Below, piece after piece: positions 15,648-24,212 of a stretch of DNA of 64,000 bases (its first letter is position 1; each line of letters starts with the position of its first letter). The notes under the pieces are model-generated. The model saw only the letters and a program-made list of their open reading frames with translations. It had not been told where the DNA came from and did no database searches. Source of the stretch: Homoserinimonas aerilata (GTDB lineage: Bacteria > Actinomycetota > Actinomycetes > Actinomycetales > Microbacteriaceae); NCBI RefSeq assembly GCF_006716125.1, contig NZ_VFOM01000001.1, forward strand, positions 1,302,001-1,366,000, in the 5' to 3' direction. The position numbers and the translations under genes were made by a program.

Positions 15648-16926
15648 GCGGCAACAGGTTGTACCAGAGCGGAAAATCGGAGTCGCCGTCGATGACGCTC
15701 CACACCGTGGCATCCGTCGACCAGAACGGGGCATCGAAACGGAGCACGATCTTCTCCTGCTGACCCATCCCCAGCGCAGAGATCGCGCCCCGGTGGGCGA
15801 ACGGCAGCGGCGGATCGAACTCGATCGACCCCGCCTTCAGAACACCCAGCGGCACCGTGATGACGACACGATCCGCAGACAGCGACTCGCCCCGCGCCAG
15901 ACGCAGACTCACCCCATCGTTGTCATAGCTGACACTCGACACCGTGCTCGACGGCAGGATGTCAAGACCGTCGAGCTCGGATGTCACCAGGCCGGCAAAC
16001 CCGCCCGTGACCAGAACATCGTCATCAGTGCTGCGCGTCGGGTCGGCCGTGAACCAGGCAGAGAGCTCATCGGCCTCCGCACCGCCCTCGATCACGACAT
16101 CGCCGGCAACAAAATTCTCGAGCAGATCGGCGTCGGACACCCCGTCGGGCGAGCGCGACGAACTGACATCCGCCGCGCCCGACGCCACGAGGGCGTCGGC
16201 GATGGAGACATCACCCGGCTGGGACGCGGCCCAGGCGATCGCGGCGGCCACAGCATCCGGAGCCACGGAACCAGCCTCGATCGACGCCCCCGCCGCCGTA
16301 CGCCTGTCGTACACGAAATCGAACGAGCTCGTCGACACCTCGGCACGAGCCAACGCCGACGTCACAGGATTCGTCGACGCATCGTGCACCCAGGCGGCCC
16401 CCAACTCGATCGGCGCCGGCCAACGCTCGTCATCGACCGTGCGGATGCGGCCACCCGAACGATCCCGGCCCTCCACCACCACAACGCTGTGGCCCGCATC
16501 GGCGAGACGCCGCGCGACCGTCGCCCCAGCGATCCCGGCCCCCACGACGGCGATGCGCTCCCGCTCGCCGACAACATCTGCCAACTCGAGCGCGACCCGC
16601 AGGCCGGAAGCGCGGGCGCCCTGCACCGTTCCCGGCTCGAAATCAGCGGTGTGCTCCCCCGCGAAGAACAAGCGGCCCGCCACCGGCTCGCCCAGCGCGG
16701 CACGCTGCTCAGGGCTCGAGCCGACCGGCTGGAAGCTGAGAGCGCCCCGCGAGAACGGATCGCTCGCCCAAGAACTGCGCTCGAACGCCGACGGCTGCGG
16801 AATCTTCGTGCGCGTCGGCGGAACCGTCGGAGTCGGCTGCGGCGGTGCACTCGTGCACGCCGAAACGGCAAGGAGGGTCAGCCCGGAAGCCGAGCCCATA
16901 AGGAAGGTGCGCCTCGATATAGTCAT
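15460..16926 (-). CDS. Secreted flavin amine oxidase, circularly permuted, with Tat/lipoprotein signal
   Basis: FAD-dependent amine oxidase-type enzyme, predicted to be exported folded by Tat and lipid-anchored. It starts with SRRTFLM and a hydrophobic stretch ending in a lipobox (VSAC, Cys24). Unusually, the segment normally at the C-terminus of these enzymes comes first: WxxDPFxRG (53-61), GRLFFAGEHT (84-93) and GTVxGAxxSGLRVA (99-112). It is followed by the Rossmann GAGIAG (129-134), the GGRIRT FAD motif and the rest of the fold. The protein ends where ordinary family members have only the middle-to-late substrate domain, so the order is permuted rather than duplicated. ATG 16926 keeps the twin-arginine signal. 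Substrate unknown. Confidence 0.82.
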   Translation of the reverse strand: MTISRRTFLMGSASGLTLLAVSACTSAPPQPTPTVPPTRTKIPQPSAFERSSWASDPFSRGALSFQPVGSSPEQRAALGEPVAGRLFFAGEHTADFEPGTVQGARASGLRVALELADVVGERERIAVVGAGIAGATVARRLADAGHSVVVVEGRDRSGGRIRTVDDERWPAPIELGAAWVHDASTNPVTSALARAEVSTSSFDFVYDRRTAAGASIEAGSVAPDAVAAAIAWAASQPGDVSIADALVASGAADVSSSRSPDGVSDADLLENFVAGDVVIEGGAEADELSAWFTADPTRSTDDDVLVTGGFAGLVTSELDGLDILPSSTVSSVSYDNDGVSLRLARGESLSADRVVITVPLGVLKAGSIEFDPPLPFAHRGAISALGMGQQEKIVLRFDAPFWSTDATVWSVIDGDSDFPLWYNLLPLTGEPMLVGICAGEAATRLAEFSDADLLQAALTSLEPFLDPEVLEGPGGVLPSPSGESGAAD

Positions 16927-16990
16927 CCCTCGGTCACTGTAGCTGTGAGCATCCGGAACCACCAGCGACCGCGCCGACTACCCTGAGAGC

Positions 16991-17356
16991 ATGCAGAACG
17001 GGGCCAGGGTCGACAGCTGGCTGTGGGCCGTGCGCGTGTACAAGACGCGCTCGGCAGCCACAGCGGCCTGCCGCGCCGGGCATGTGCGGGTCGGCGGCGA
17101 GCGCGTCAAAGCCGCCCAGACGGTGCGCATCGGCGACGAGGTGCGCGTGCGCATCGCCGGCTTCGACCGCACGCTCGTGGTGCAGCGCCTCCTCGTCAAA
17201 CGGGTCGGCGCGCCCGACGCAGCAACCGCCTACAACGAGACGACCCCACCACCGCCACCCCGGGAGGAACGGCCCCTCCTGCCGGTACGCGACCGCGGCG
17301 CCGGCCGCCCCACCAAACGCGAACGGCGCGAACTGGAGCAACTGCGCGGCTACTGA
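16991..17356 (+). CDS. S4-domain RNA-binding protein (Hsp15-like)
   Basis: The 121-residue protein has an S4 RNA-binding domain at its N-terminus (VDSWLWAVRVYKTRSAA through GGERVKAAQTVRIGDEV, about 7-52), as in the ribosome-rescue factor Hsp15 (HslR), which binds 50S subunits carrying stalled peptidyl-tRNA. The C-terminus is Pro- and Arg-rich and ends in a basic helix. The gene is divergent from the amine oxidase with 64 nt between the starts. No ribosome site is obvious upstream of the ATG, so a leaderless message is possible. The Hsp15 role is inferred from family. Confidence 0.85.
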   Translation: MQNGARVDSWLWAVRVYKTRSAATAACRAGHVRVGGERVKAAQTVRIGDEVRVRIAGFDRTLVVQRLLVKRVGAPDAATAYNETTPPPPPREERPLLPVRDRGAGRPTKRERRELEQLRGY

Positions 17357-17365
17357 ACGGCCCGG

Positions 17366-17389
17366 CTCAGTCTCAGTCTCAGTCTCAGT
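17366..17389. repeat. (CTCAGT)x4 hexanucleotide repeat over a stop codon
   Basis: Four perfect copies of CTCAGT at 17366-17389, in the short space between two convergent genes. The last copy supplies the TGA stop (17385-17387) of the CPBP-like gene, so gain or loss of copies would not alter the protein unless the register shifts. Confidence 0.85.
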
Positions 17390-18215
17390 AGAGGAAGATC
17401 GGCAGCCAGTCACGGTTGTGCGCGTGCACAAGCGCCAGAAACAGCACCAGATCGAACAACAGGTGCACCGACACCACATAGGTGAGCGACTTGGTCAGCT
17501 TGAACGTGTACCCCTGCAGCATCGCGAACGGAAACGTCAACAGCGGCCCCCACGCCTCATAGCCGATCTCCCACAGGAACGACGAGAAGATCACCGCCTG
17601 CAGGATGTTCGCCAACCAATCCGGAAAATGGCGGCGCAGCAGAGTGAACGTCGTGCAGACGAAGAACAACTCATCCCAGATGCCGACCGTGTTCACACCG
17701 AGGAAGAGGCGCCAGAAGATGGTGGGATCATCCGTGCTGATCGCATTCGGCCAGTTCTGGAAGACATCCGTGCTGATCAGATACACCGGCAGGATGAAAT
17801 AGCCGAGCGCGACGACACCCAGCAGGTAGAGCTTCGCCGTGAGCGACCAGCGGTGGCCCGTGCGCACCGGAAAACGGATGATGCGCTCCCGGAACACGAA
17901 CCGGTCGACCAGCCACGGCACCAGAACGGCGAGCGCGAGCGCGCCGCCCATGAGCGCCATGTGCCCGAGGCTCAGATCGGCGTTCAGCGGAACCAGACTG
18001 ATGATGATGAGACCGGATGCGATGAGCGCCAGATGGCGCAGAAGCACACGATCGATGACGGCAGCCGCCACAAGGCTCGCCGCGATCAGCAGATAGCCGG
18101 CGTCGCTCTCAAGACCGAACAGGACGACGGCGGATGCCGAGAGCAGCACCGCGGGCAGCAGCTTCCAGCTGAGGGCGGTGCGCGGCGCTTCGGCTGCGAT
18201 CAGTGTCGACGTCAC
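17385..18215 (-). CDS. CPBP-like (Abi/CAAX protease-related) integral membrane protein
   Basis: A 276-residue protein with about eight hydrophobic segments. The C-terminal half resembles the CPBP intramembrane protease family: a WDELFF motif in place of the usual EExxxR, followed by a membrane segment and an HLLFD (HxxxD) motif. Because the first Glu of the paired catalytic glutamates is Asp and the Arg is not evident, activity as a glutamic endopeptidase is uncertain; it may be a divergent or non-catalytic member. It stands alone between the S4 protein (convergent) and imuA (divergent). The ATG at 18215 begins the conserved hydrophobic region after a short cytosolic stretch. Confidence 0.6.
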   Translation of the reverse strand: MTSTLIAAEAPRTALSWKLLPAVLLSASAVVLFGLESDAGYLLIAASLVAAAVIDRVLLRHLALIASGLIIISLVPLNADLSLGHMALMGGALALAVLVPWLVDRFVFRERIIRFPVRTGHRWSLTAKLYLLGVVALGYFILPVYLISTDVFQNWPNAISTDDPTIFWRLFLGVNTVGIWDELFFVCTTFTLLRRHFPDWLANILQAVIFSSFLWEIGYEAWGPLLTFPFAMLQGYTFKLTKSLTYVVSVHLLFDLVLFLALVHAHNRDWLPIFLY

Positions 18216-18295
18216 CCGTTCAGGATGTCACACGGTGCCGCAGTCAGGCGGATGCGGGTGGCTTGGCGACGAGGAAAGCTCTCAGTTGATTAACT

Positions 18296-18309
18296 CGAAC
18301 ATATGTTCG
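18296..18309 (+). promoter_or_regulatory. SOS box (LexA operator) for imuA-imuB-dnaE2
   Basis: CGAACATATGTTCG is a perfect 14-bp palindrome and fits the Gram-positive/actinobacterial LexA consensus CGAACRNRYGTTYG. It ends 6 nt before the ATG at 18315, so LexA binding would block transcription start of the mutagenesis cassette. Confidence 0.95.
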
Positions 18310-18314
18310 AAACT

Positions 18315-19028
18315 ATGGGCATGACGCTGCTCGCCGAAACCTCCTCCCCCGCCCTCGCGCGGGACGAGCTGCAGACGCGCATCCGGCAGATGCAGGCCAC
18401 CCGGCTCGACGAGAAGACCCTACCCATGCCCCCCGGCATGGAGTCGCTGCTGCCCGAAGGGCTGCGGGCAGGCGCGAGCTACTCCATCGACGGAAGCGCC
18501 GCGGGGGCTGTGACGCTCGCCCTGGCACTCCTGGCCGGACCCTCCCGGCAGGGTGCCTGGTGCGGGGTGCTCGGGATGCCCGGGCTCGGAACGGAGGCGG
18601 CCGCCGGGCTGGGCGTGGACCTCGAACGGCTCGTGCTGGTGCCCCGCCCCGGCGACCGCTGGCTCACCGTCGCCGCCGCCATGGCCGACGTCCTCGGCAT
18701 GGTGCTGTTGGCGCCCCCGGGCAGGGCGACCGCCGCCGACGCCAACAGGCTCGCGGCCCGGCTGCGGCAGCGCGGCAGCACCCTCCTCGTGCTGGGCGAC
18801 TGGCCGCACGCCGAGGCGACGCTGCGGGTGGCCACGAACCGCTGGGAAGGGCTCTCGGATGGCCACGGCAGACTGCGCACGCGGCACCTGGATGTGCAGT
18901 CGACCGGACGCAGCGGGCGCATGCGCGCCATCCGGCTCGACCTGGCCGAGCGGGGGCATCCGATCGCAACGGCAACAGGCACGGCGCACAGCCCCTCGAT
19001 CCGACTCGTGCAGGGGATCGCCGGATGA
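18315..19028 (+). CDS. imuA: ImuA-like mutasome protein (RecA-like)
   Basis: First gene of the damage-induced mutagenic translesion cassette. The protein (237 residues from ATG 18315) is a RecA/SulA-like fold with GLRAGASYSIDG at the P-loop position but no intact Walker A, as in actinobacterial ImuA-prime, which helps assemble ImuB and DnaE2. The ATG at 18303 lies inside the SOS box and is unlikely to be used; 18315 or 18321 are the realistic starts. No ribosome site is visible and the SOS box is only 6 nt away, so the transcript is probably leaderless. It overlaps imuB by ATGA. Confidence 0.85.
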   Translation: MGMTLLAETSSPALARDELQTRIRQMQATRLDEKTLPMPPGMESLLPEGLRAGASYSIDGSAAGAVTLALALLAGPSRQGAWCGVLGMPGLGTEAAAGLGVDLERLVLVPRPGDRWLTVAAAMADVLGMVLLAPPGRATAADANRLAARLRQRGSTLLVLGDWPHAEATLRVATNRWEGLSDGHGRLRTRHLDVQSTGRSGRMRAIRLDLAERGHPIATATGTAHSPSIRLVQGIAG

Positions 19029-20605
19029 CCGAGACGGCAGCAGACCCACTGCGGGCGCTCATCGTCTGGCTGCCCGACTGGCCCATCTCAGCAGCACGGA
19101 TGGAGCAGGGGCTTCCGCCGGACGGCCCGCTCGCACTCGTCGACCGCGGGCACGTCGTGGCCTGCTCCGAATCGGCCCGGCGGGAAGGCGTGCGCCGCGG
19201 GCTGCGCCTGCGCGAAGCACAGCTGCGCTGCCCCGAACTGGTGCTCGCCCCCTACGACGCGACTGCCGATGCCCGGGCCTTCGACCCCGTCGTCGCCGTC
19301 ATCGAACAGATCGTGCCGGGAGTGCAGATATTGAGACCCGGGCTCTGCGCGGTGCGGGCCAGAGGCGCCGCCCGCTATTACGGAGGAGAACAACAAGCAG
19401 CAGAACGACTGCTCACCGCGCTCGAAGAACACGGCCTGGCAGGAACGGGCATCGGGATCGCCGACAGCCTCTTCGCAGCAGAGCAGGCGGTCTGGCAGGC
19501 GACCGCGCAGCATCCGCTCATCATCGTGCCGGCCGGAGAATCGGCACGATTCCTCGCAGGCCTGCCCATCGAGGCGCTCGGCGACGACAGCGTCACCCCG
19601 CTGCTCCGCAGGCTGGGGGCGCGCACCCTCGGCGACTTCGCCGCCCTGTCGGCGACAGATGTGCGCACCCGCTTCGGTGAAACCGGCGCCAGGGCACACG
19701 CCCGCGCGGGAGGAAACGACCCGCGCCCCGTGATCGCACGGGTGCCGCCGCGTGAGCTCGACTGCTCCGTCGAATTCGAACCGCCCCTCGATCGGGTCGA
19801 CCAGATCGCATTCGGGATGCGGGCGGCATCCGAACTCTTCATAACCCGACTCACGCGCGAGAGGCTCGTGTGCACGGGGATCCGCATCACCGTGACGGAT
19901 GAGACGGGGGTGAACTCGGAACGCGGCTGGGCGCATCCGCGATACTTCACAGCGGCGGATGTGCTCGACCGGGTCCGCTGGCAGCTGCAGGGAGACTCCG
20001 GCGCCGACGGCGGGCCAGACTCCCCCGTCGCGCGGGTACAGATCGCACCGGAACACGTCGACGCTGCGGCAGGCCACGAAGAGGGCCTGTGGGGGCAGAT
20101 GGCAGACGAGCGCATCCACCACGGACTGTCGCGCATCCAGAGCATGCTCGGGCACGAAGCCGTACTCACAGCGGTGGCGGGCGGCGGGCGGCTGCTCGCA
20201 GAGCGGCGGGTTCTCGTGCCCTGGGGAGACGCCCCGCCGGCCACCGCACGGGCCGCCTCGTCACGCCCCTGGCCGGGCAGCCTTCCCGACCCGCAGCCGA
20301 CAACCGTGTTCGAGACGCCCCAACCCGTCACCGTGCTCGACGCAGGCGGCACAACGGTCGACGTGGACCGGCGCGGCTCCCTCAGCGGTGCGCCCACCTG
20401 GCTGGGGCACGAACAGGGCGGCACCGGCCCGCCCGGCAGACATCGCATCGCGGGCTGGGCGGGGCCCTGGCCGCTACGACAACGCTGGTGGGATCCGGCA
20501 AAGAGCCGCCGCTCCGACCGCTTTCAGATACTCGACGACAACGGAACGGCCTGGCTTCTTCTGCTCGAACAACACTGCTGGTGGGCGGAGGGGCGCTACG
20601 ACTGA
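19025..20605 (+). CDS. imuB: ImuB, Y-family DNA polymerase-like mutasome subunit
   Basis: The 526-residue protein aligns with the Y-family polymerase fold but lacks the catalytic acidic triad: the first motif reads VWLPDWP and the usual SIDE/DE pair is absent (GLCAVRARG at that place). This is the known condition in ImuB, a catalytically dead hub that links DnaE2 to the beta clamp. A central RxxxRxGxxTLGDFAAL helix-hairpin-helix-like region follows. The start overlaps the imuA stop (ATGA, 19025-19028), so the pair is translationally coupled, and dnaE2 follows after 85 nt. Confidence 0.9.
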   Translation: MTETAADPLRALIVWLPDWPISAARMEQGLPPDGPLALVDRGHVVACSESARREGVRRGLRLREAQLRCPELVLAPYDATADARAFDPVVAVIEQIVPGVQILRPGLCAVRARGAARYYGGEQQAAERLLTALEEHGLAGTGIGIADSLFAAEQAVWQATAQHPLIIVPAGESARFLAGLPIEALGDDSVTPLLRRLGARTLGDFAALSATDVRTRFGETGARAHARAGGNDPRPVIARVPPRELDCSVEFEPPLDRVDQIAFGMRAASELFITRLTRERLVCTGIRITVTDETGVNSERGWAHPRYFTAADVLDRVRWQLQGDSGADGGPDSPVARVQIAPEHVDAAAGHEEGLWGQMADERIHHGLSRIQSMLGHEAVLTAVAGGGRLLAERRVLVPWGDAPPATARAASSRPWPGSLPDPQPTTVFETPQPVTVLDAGGTTVDVDRRGSLSGAPTWLGHEQGGTGPPGRHRIAGWAGPWPLRQRWWDPAKSRRSDRFQILDDNGTAWLLLLEQHCWWAEGRYD

Positions 20606-20690
20606 AACCACTGCGACCCGCTGGACAACGTCCAGCTGAACACGGGCCCAACCGGACATCGGCGGGTGAACAGGGAAGGAGGAACAGCGG

Positions 20691-23600
20691 ATGGGATGGA
20701 ACAATCCCCCGGTCACCTGGGCGGAACTCGAGCGAACGCTCAGCGGCGAACCGCAGCCCGAACGACCTCACCACTCCCGCCGACGCCCACCCCCAGCCTC
20801 GGCCCCAACCCCTCAGCCGGACGACACCCCGGCCGGGCCGCAGGTGCCCTACGCCGAACTGCACATCCACTCGCATTTCAGCTTTCTCGACGGCGCCTCC
20901 TCCCCCGCCCAACTCGTCACCGAAGCCATGCGCCTCGGCCTGCACGGCCTCGCCCTCACCGACCATGACGGCCTCTACGGCATCGTGCGGATGGCGGAAG
21001 CGGCAGAGACAACACCACTGAAGACGGTGTTCGGGGCAGAACTCTCGCTCGACCTCGGCATGCCACAGAACGGCCAGGCCGACCCCGAAGGCGAACATCT
21101 GCTCGTGCTCGCCCGACGCGAGGAGGGCTACCACAGGCTCGCCGGCGCGATCACGACCGCGCAACTCGCCGACGGCGCCCAGAAGGGGCAGCCCGTCTAC
21201 GACCTCGAACAGCTCGCCGAGGCATCCGGCGGCCACTGGGTCGTGCTCACCGGATGCCGCAAGGGCGCCGTGCGCCGTGCGCTCACCTCCCACGGTGAGC
21301 AGGCGGCAGAAGGGGAGGTGCTGCGGCTCATGCGACTGTTCGGCGACGAGAACGTCGTCGTCGAACTGATCGACCATGGAGGCCCCCTCGACAGCGAGCA
21401 CAACGACGCCCTCGCCGGAATCGCCGCGCGGCTGGGCATCCCCTACATCGCCAGCAACGCCGTGCACTATGCGCACCCCGACGAGCAGCCCCTCGCATCC
21501 GCGATCGCCGCCGTGCGGGCACACCGCAGCCTCGACGAGATGGATGCCTGGCTGCCCGCCTCCGACGGGGCTCACCTGCGCAGCGGTGCCGAGATGGCCC
21601 GACGTTTCTCCCGCTACCCCGGCGCCGTGGCCCGAACCGTCGAACTGGCCGACGATCTCGCCTTCAGCCTGCGCGCCGCCCGACCGAAACTGCCGAAACA
21701 GGACGTGCCCGACGGCCACACACCCATGTCGTGGCTCAGAGAACTGGTGCGACGCGGAACCCCGGCGAAATACCCGGACGCCGACAAGACTGTGCACGCC
21801 CGGCTCGAGCAGGAACTCGGCGTCATCGAGACGAAGGACTTTCCCGGATACTTCCTCATCGTGCACGACATCGTGCAGTTCGCTCGCGAGCGGGGCATCC
21901 TGTGCCAGGGGCGCGGCTCAGCCGCCAGCTCGGCCGTCTGCTACGTGCTCGGCATCACCGCCGTCGACTCGATCTTCTTCAAGCTGCCGTTCGAGCGCTT
22001 CCTGTCGAGCATGCGCGAAGAAGAGCCCGACATCGACGTCGACTTCGACTCGGATCGCCGCGAAGAGGTCATCCAGTACGTCTACCGAAAATACGGCAGA
22101 CGCAACGCCGCCCAGGTCGCGAACGTCATCAGCTACCGGCCCAAGAACGCCGTGCGCGACATGGCGAAGGCGCTCGGCTACAGCCAGGGCCAGCAGGACG
22201 CCTGGTCGAAGCGACTGGAACGCGACATTCCCGCCACCGAGAAGGGGGACGGCATCCCCGCCACCGTCATCGGGCTCACACAGCAGCTGTTGAAGGCCCC
22301 CCGCCATCTGGGCATCCACTCGGGCGGGATGGTGCTCACCGAGCGACCCGTCGGCGAGGTATGCCCCATCGAGCATGCACGCATGGAGAACCGAACGGTG
22401 CTGCAGTGGGACAAAGACGACTGCGAATGGATGGGCCTCGTCAAGTTCGACCTGCTCGGGCTCGGCATGCTCGCGGCGTTGCAGTACTGCTTCGACCTCG
22501 TCGACGACAACCTCGGCGAACGGTGGAGCATCGAGACCATCCCCAAAGAGGAGCAGGGCGTCTACGACATGCTGTGCAGGGCGGATGCGATCGGCGTCTT
22601 CCAGGTGGAGAGCCGGGCCCAGCTGGCGACGCTGCCGAGACTCAAGCCGCGCTGCTACTACGACCTCGTGGTCGAGATCGCCCTCATCCGGCCGGGTCCC
22701 ATCCAGGGCGGTGCGGTACATCCGTACATCCGCCGCCGAGCAGGCGAGGAGAAGGTCAGCTACTCGCACCCCCGACTGAAGGAGGTGCTGGAGCGAACCC
22801 TGGGGATTCCCCTCTTTCAGGAACAGCTCATGCAGATGGCCGTGGCCGTCGGCGGATGCACGGCAGAAGACGCCGACCTGCTGCGCCGGTCGATGGGATC
22901 CAAGCGCGGGGTCGAACGCATCGACTCGCTCAAGAAGAAGCTCTTCGCCGGCATGGCCTCGAACGGTATAACCGGTGACACGGCGAACGGCATCTACGCG
23001 CAGATCGAAGCGTTCGCCGACTTCGGCTTCGCCGAATCGCATTCTCTGAGCTTCGCCGTGCTCGTCTATGCGAGCTCCTGGCTGAAGCTGCACTATCCCG
23101 CCGCATTCCTCGCGGCGCTGCTGCGGGCGCAGCCGATGGGCTTCTACTCGCCGCAGACGCTTGTGGCGGATGCCCGCAGGCACGGTGTGGCCGTGCTGCG
23201 GCCCGACATCCTGCTCTCTGACGCGCAGGCGAAGCTCGAATCGATCACCGAGCCCAGAGACAGCGAACTCGGCAGAGCCGACCACCGGAGGCAGGACGGC
23301 TGCGTGCAGCAGAACCAGCCACCGATCGGCGCGTTCGACCGAACCTCACCCGCGGACACCGCCTCCCACCGGCGCGACGCAGGCTTCGCCGTGCGGCTCG
23401 GCCTGGCCGAGGTGACCACAATCGGCTCAGCCCTCGCCGAGAGGATCGTCGCAGAACGGGAGACGAGCGGAGCATTCGCCGACCTCGCAGATCTCTCGCG
23501 CCGGGTCGGCCTGAGCGCCGAACAGTTGGAGGCGCTCGCCTCCGCCGGAGCCTTCGACTCGCTCGGCATGAGCCGCCGCGAAGCGCTGTGGGATGCGGGG

Positions 23601-24089
23601 GCCGCCGCGCAGGAGAAGTCAGGCCATCTCGACGGCAGCGGGACGAGCATCCAGCCTCCTCTGCTGCCGATGCTGACACCGGCAGAGCAGGTGGCCTACG
23701 ACCTGTGGGCGACGGGGGTGTCGACGGATGACCACCCGATGAGGCATGTGCGCCCCGAACTGGCCGGACGCGGGGTGCTCCCCATCGACGCGCTCACCAC
23801 AGCGGAATCCGGGCGGCGCATCCATGTGAGCGGCATCGTCACGCACCGCCAGCGGCCACAGACGGCCAGCGGCATGACGTTCATGAACATCGAAGACGAG
23901 ACGGGCATCCTGAACATCATCGTGAGCAAGGGGGCGTGGGCTCGCTACCGGCGTATCGCCAGGGAGTCGCCCGCGCTGCTCGTGCGCGGCATCCTGGAGC
24001 GTTCCCCCGACGGCATCGTGAACGTCGTCGCCGACCGCTTCGAAGAGCTGCGGATGCCGGTGCGCACGCGGTCGCGCGACTTCCAGTGA
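20691..24089 (+). CDS. dnaE2: Error-prone DNA polymerase III alpha subunit DnaE2
   Basis: The mutasome polymerase that copies damaged DNA under SOS conditions. The 1132-residue protein starts with MGWNNPPVTWAELE, typical of actinobacterial DnaE2. It has an N-terminal PHP domain (AELHIHSHFSFLDGAS, LTDHDGLYG), the C-family polymerase core with the catalytic PDIDVDFD motif and the GRGSAASS motif, and a C-terminal OB-fold region (IHVSGIVTHRQRPQT). AAGGAGGAA precedes the ATG. No second SOS box is visible in front of it, so it is probably expressed from the imuA promoter. Confidence 0.95.
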   Translation: MGWNNPPVTWAELERTLSGEPQPERPHHSRRRPPPASAPTPQPDDTPAGPQVPYAELHIHSHFSFLDGASSPAQLVTEAMRLGLHGLALTDHDGLYGIVRMAEAAETTPLKTVFGAELSLDLGMPQNGQADPEGEHLLVLARREEGYHRLAGAITTAQLADGAQKGQPVYDLEQLAEASGGHWVVLTGCRKGAVRRALTSHGEQAAEGEVLRLMRLFGDENVVVELIDHGGPLDSEHNDALAGIAARLGIPYIASNAVHYAHPDEQPLASAIAAVRAHRSLDEMDAWLPASDGAHLRSGAEMARRFSRYPGAVARTVELADDLAFSLRAARPKLPKQDVPDGHTPMSWLRELVRRGTPAKYPDADKTVHARLEQELGVIETKDFPGYFLIVHDIVQFARERGILCQGRGSAASSAVCYVLGITAVDSIFFKLPFERFLSSMREEEPDIDVDFDSDRREEVIQYVYRKYGRRNAAQVANVISYRPKNAVRDMAKALGYSQGQQDAWSKRLERDIPATEKGDGIPATVIGLTQQLLKAPRHLGIHSGGMVLTERPVGEVCPIEHARMENRTVLQWDKDDCEWMGLVKFDLLGLGMLAALQYCFDLVDDNLGERWSIETIPKEEQGVYDMLCRADAIGVFQVESRAQLATLPRLKPRCYYDLVVEIALIRPGPIQGGAVHPYIRRRAGEEKVSYSHPRLKEVLERTLGIPLFQEQLMQMAVAVGGCTAEDADLLRRSMGSKRGVERIDSLKKKLFAGMASNGITGDTANGIYAQIEAFADFGFAESHSLSFAVLVYASSWLKLHYPAAFLAALLRAQPMGFYSPQTLVADARRHGVAVLRPDILLSDAQAKLESITEPRDSELGRADHRRQDGCVQQNQPPIGAFDRTSPADTASHRRDAGFAVRLGLAEVTTIGSALAERIVAERETSGAFADLADLSRRVGLSAEQLEALASAGAFDSLGMSRREALWDAGAAAQEKSGHLDGSGTSIQPPLLPMLTPAEQVAYDLWATGVSTDDHPMRHVRPELAGRGVLPIDALTTAESGRRIHVSGIVTHRQRPQTASGMTFMNIEDETGILNIIVSKGAWARYRRIARESPALLVRGILERSPDGIVNVVADRFEELRMPVRTRSRDFQ

Positions 24090-24152
24090 GCGGCCCCATC
24101 CGGATCAACGAAAGGTCACGATGAGCCCTTTACGCGCACATGAAGGGCGAAA

Positions 24153-24186
24153 AGTGACCACTCGCGGTATCACGCGAGTGGTCACT
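24153..24186. terminator. Perfect 14-bp hairpin between dnaE2 and flotillin genes
   Basis: AGTGACCACTCGCG (24153-24166) pairs perfectly with CGCGAGTGGTCACT (24173-24186) around a 6-nt loop, in the gap between two convergent genes. There is no T-run, so this is either a bidirectional terminator of the GC-rich actinobacterial type or a protein-binding palindrome. Confidence 0.65.
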
Positions 24187-24212
24187 GGTCGCTTCGGCCG
24201 TGGTCGCGCCCG

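Noticed and set aside
20606..20690. Separate SOS box for dnaE2
   Set aside because: No CGAAC...GTTCG palindrome is found in the 85 nt in front of dnaE2.
20382..21866. 494-codon minus-strand frame
   Set aside because: Antisense to imuB and dnaE2; composition follows codon-position shadowing.
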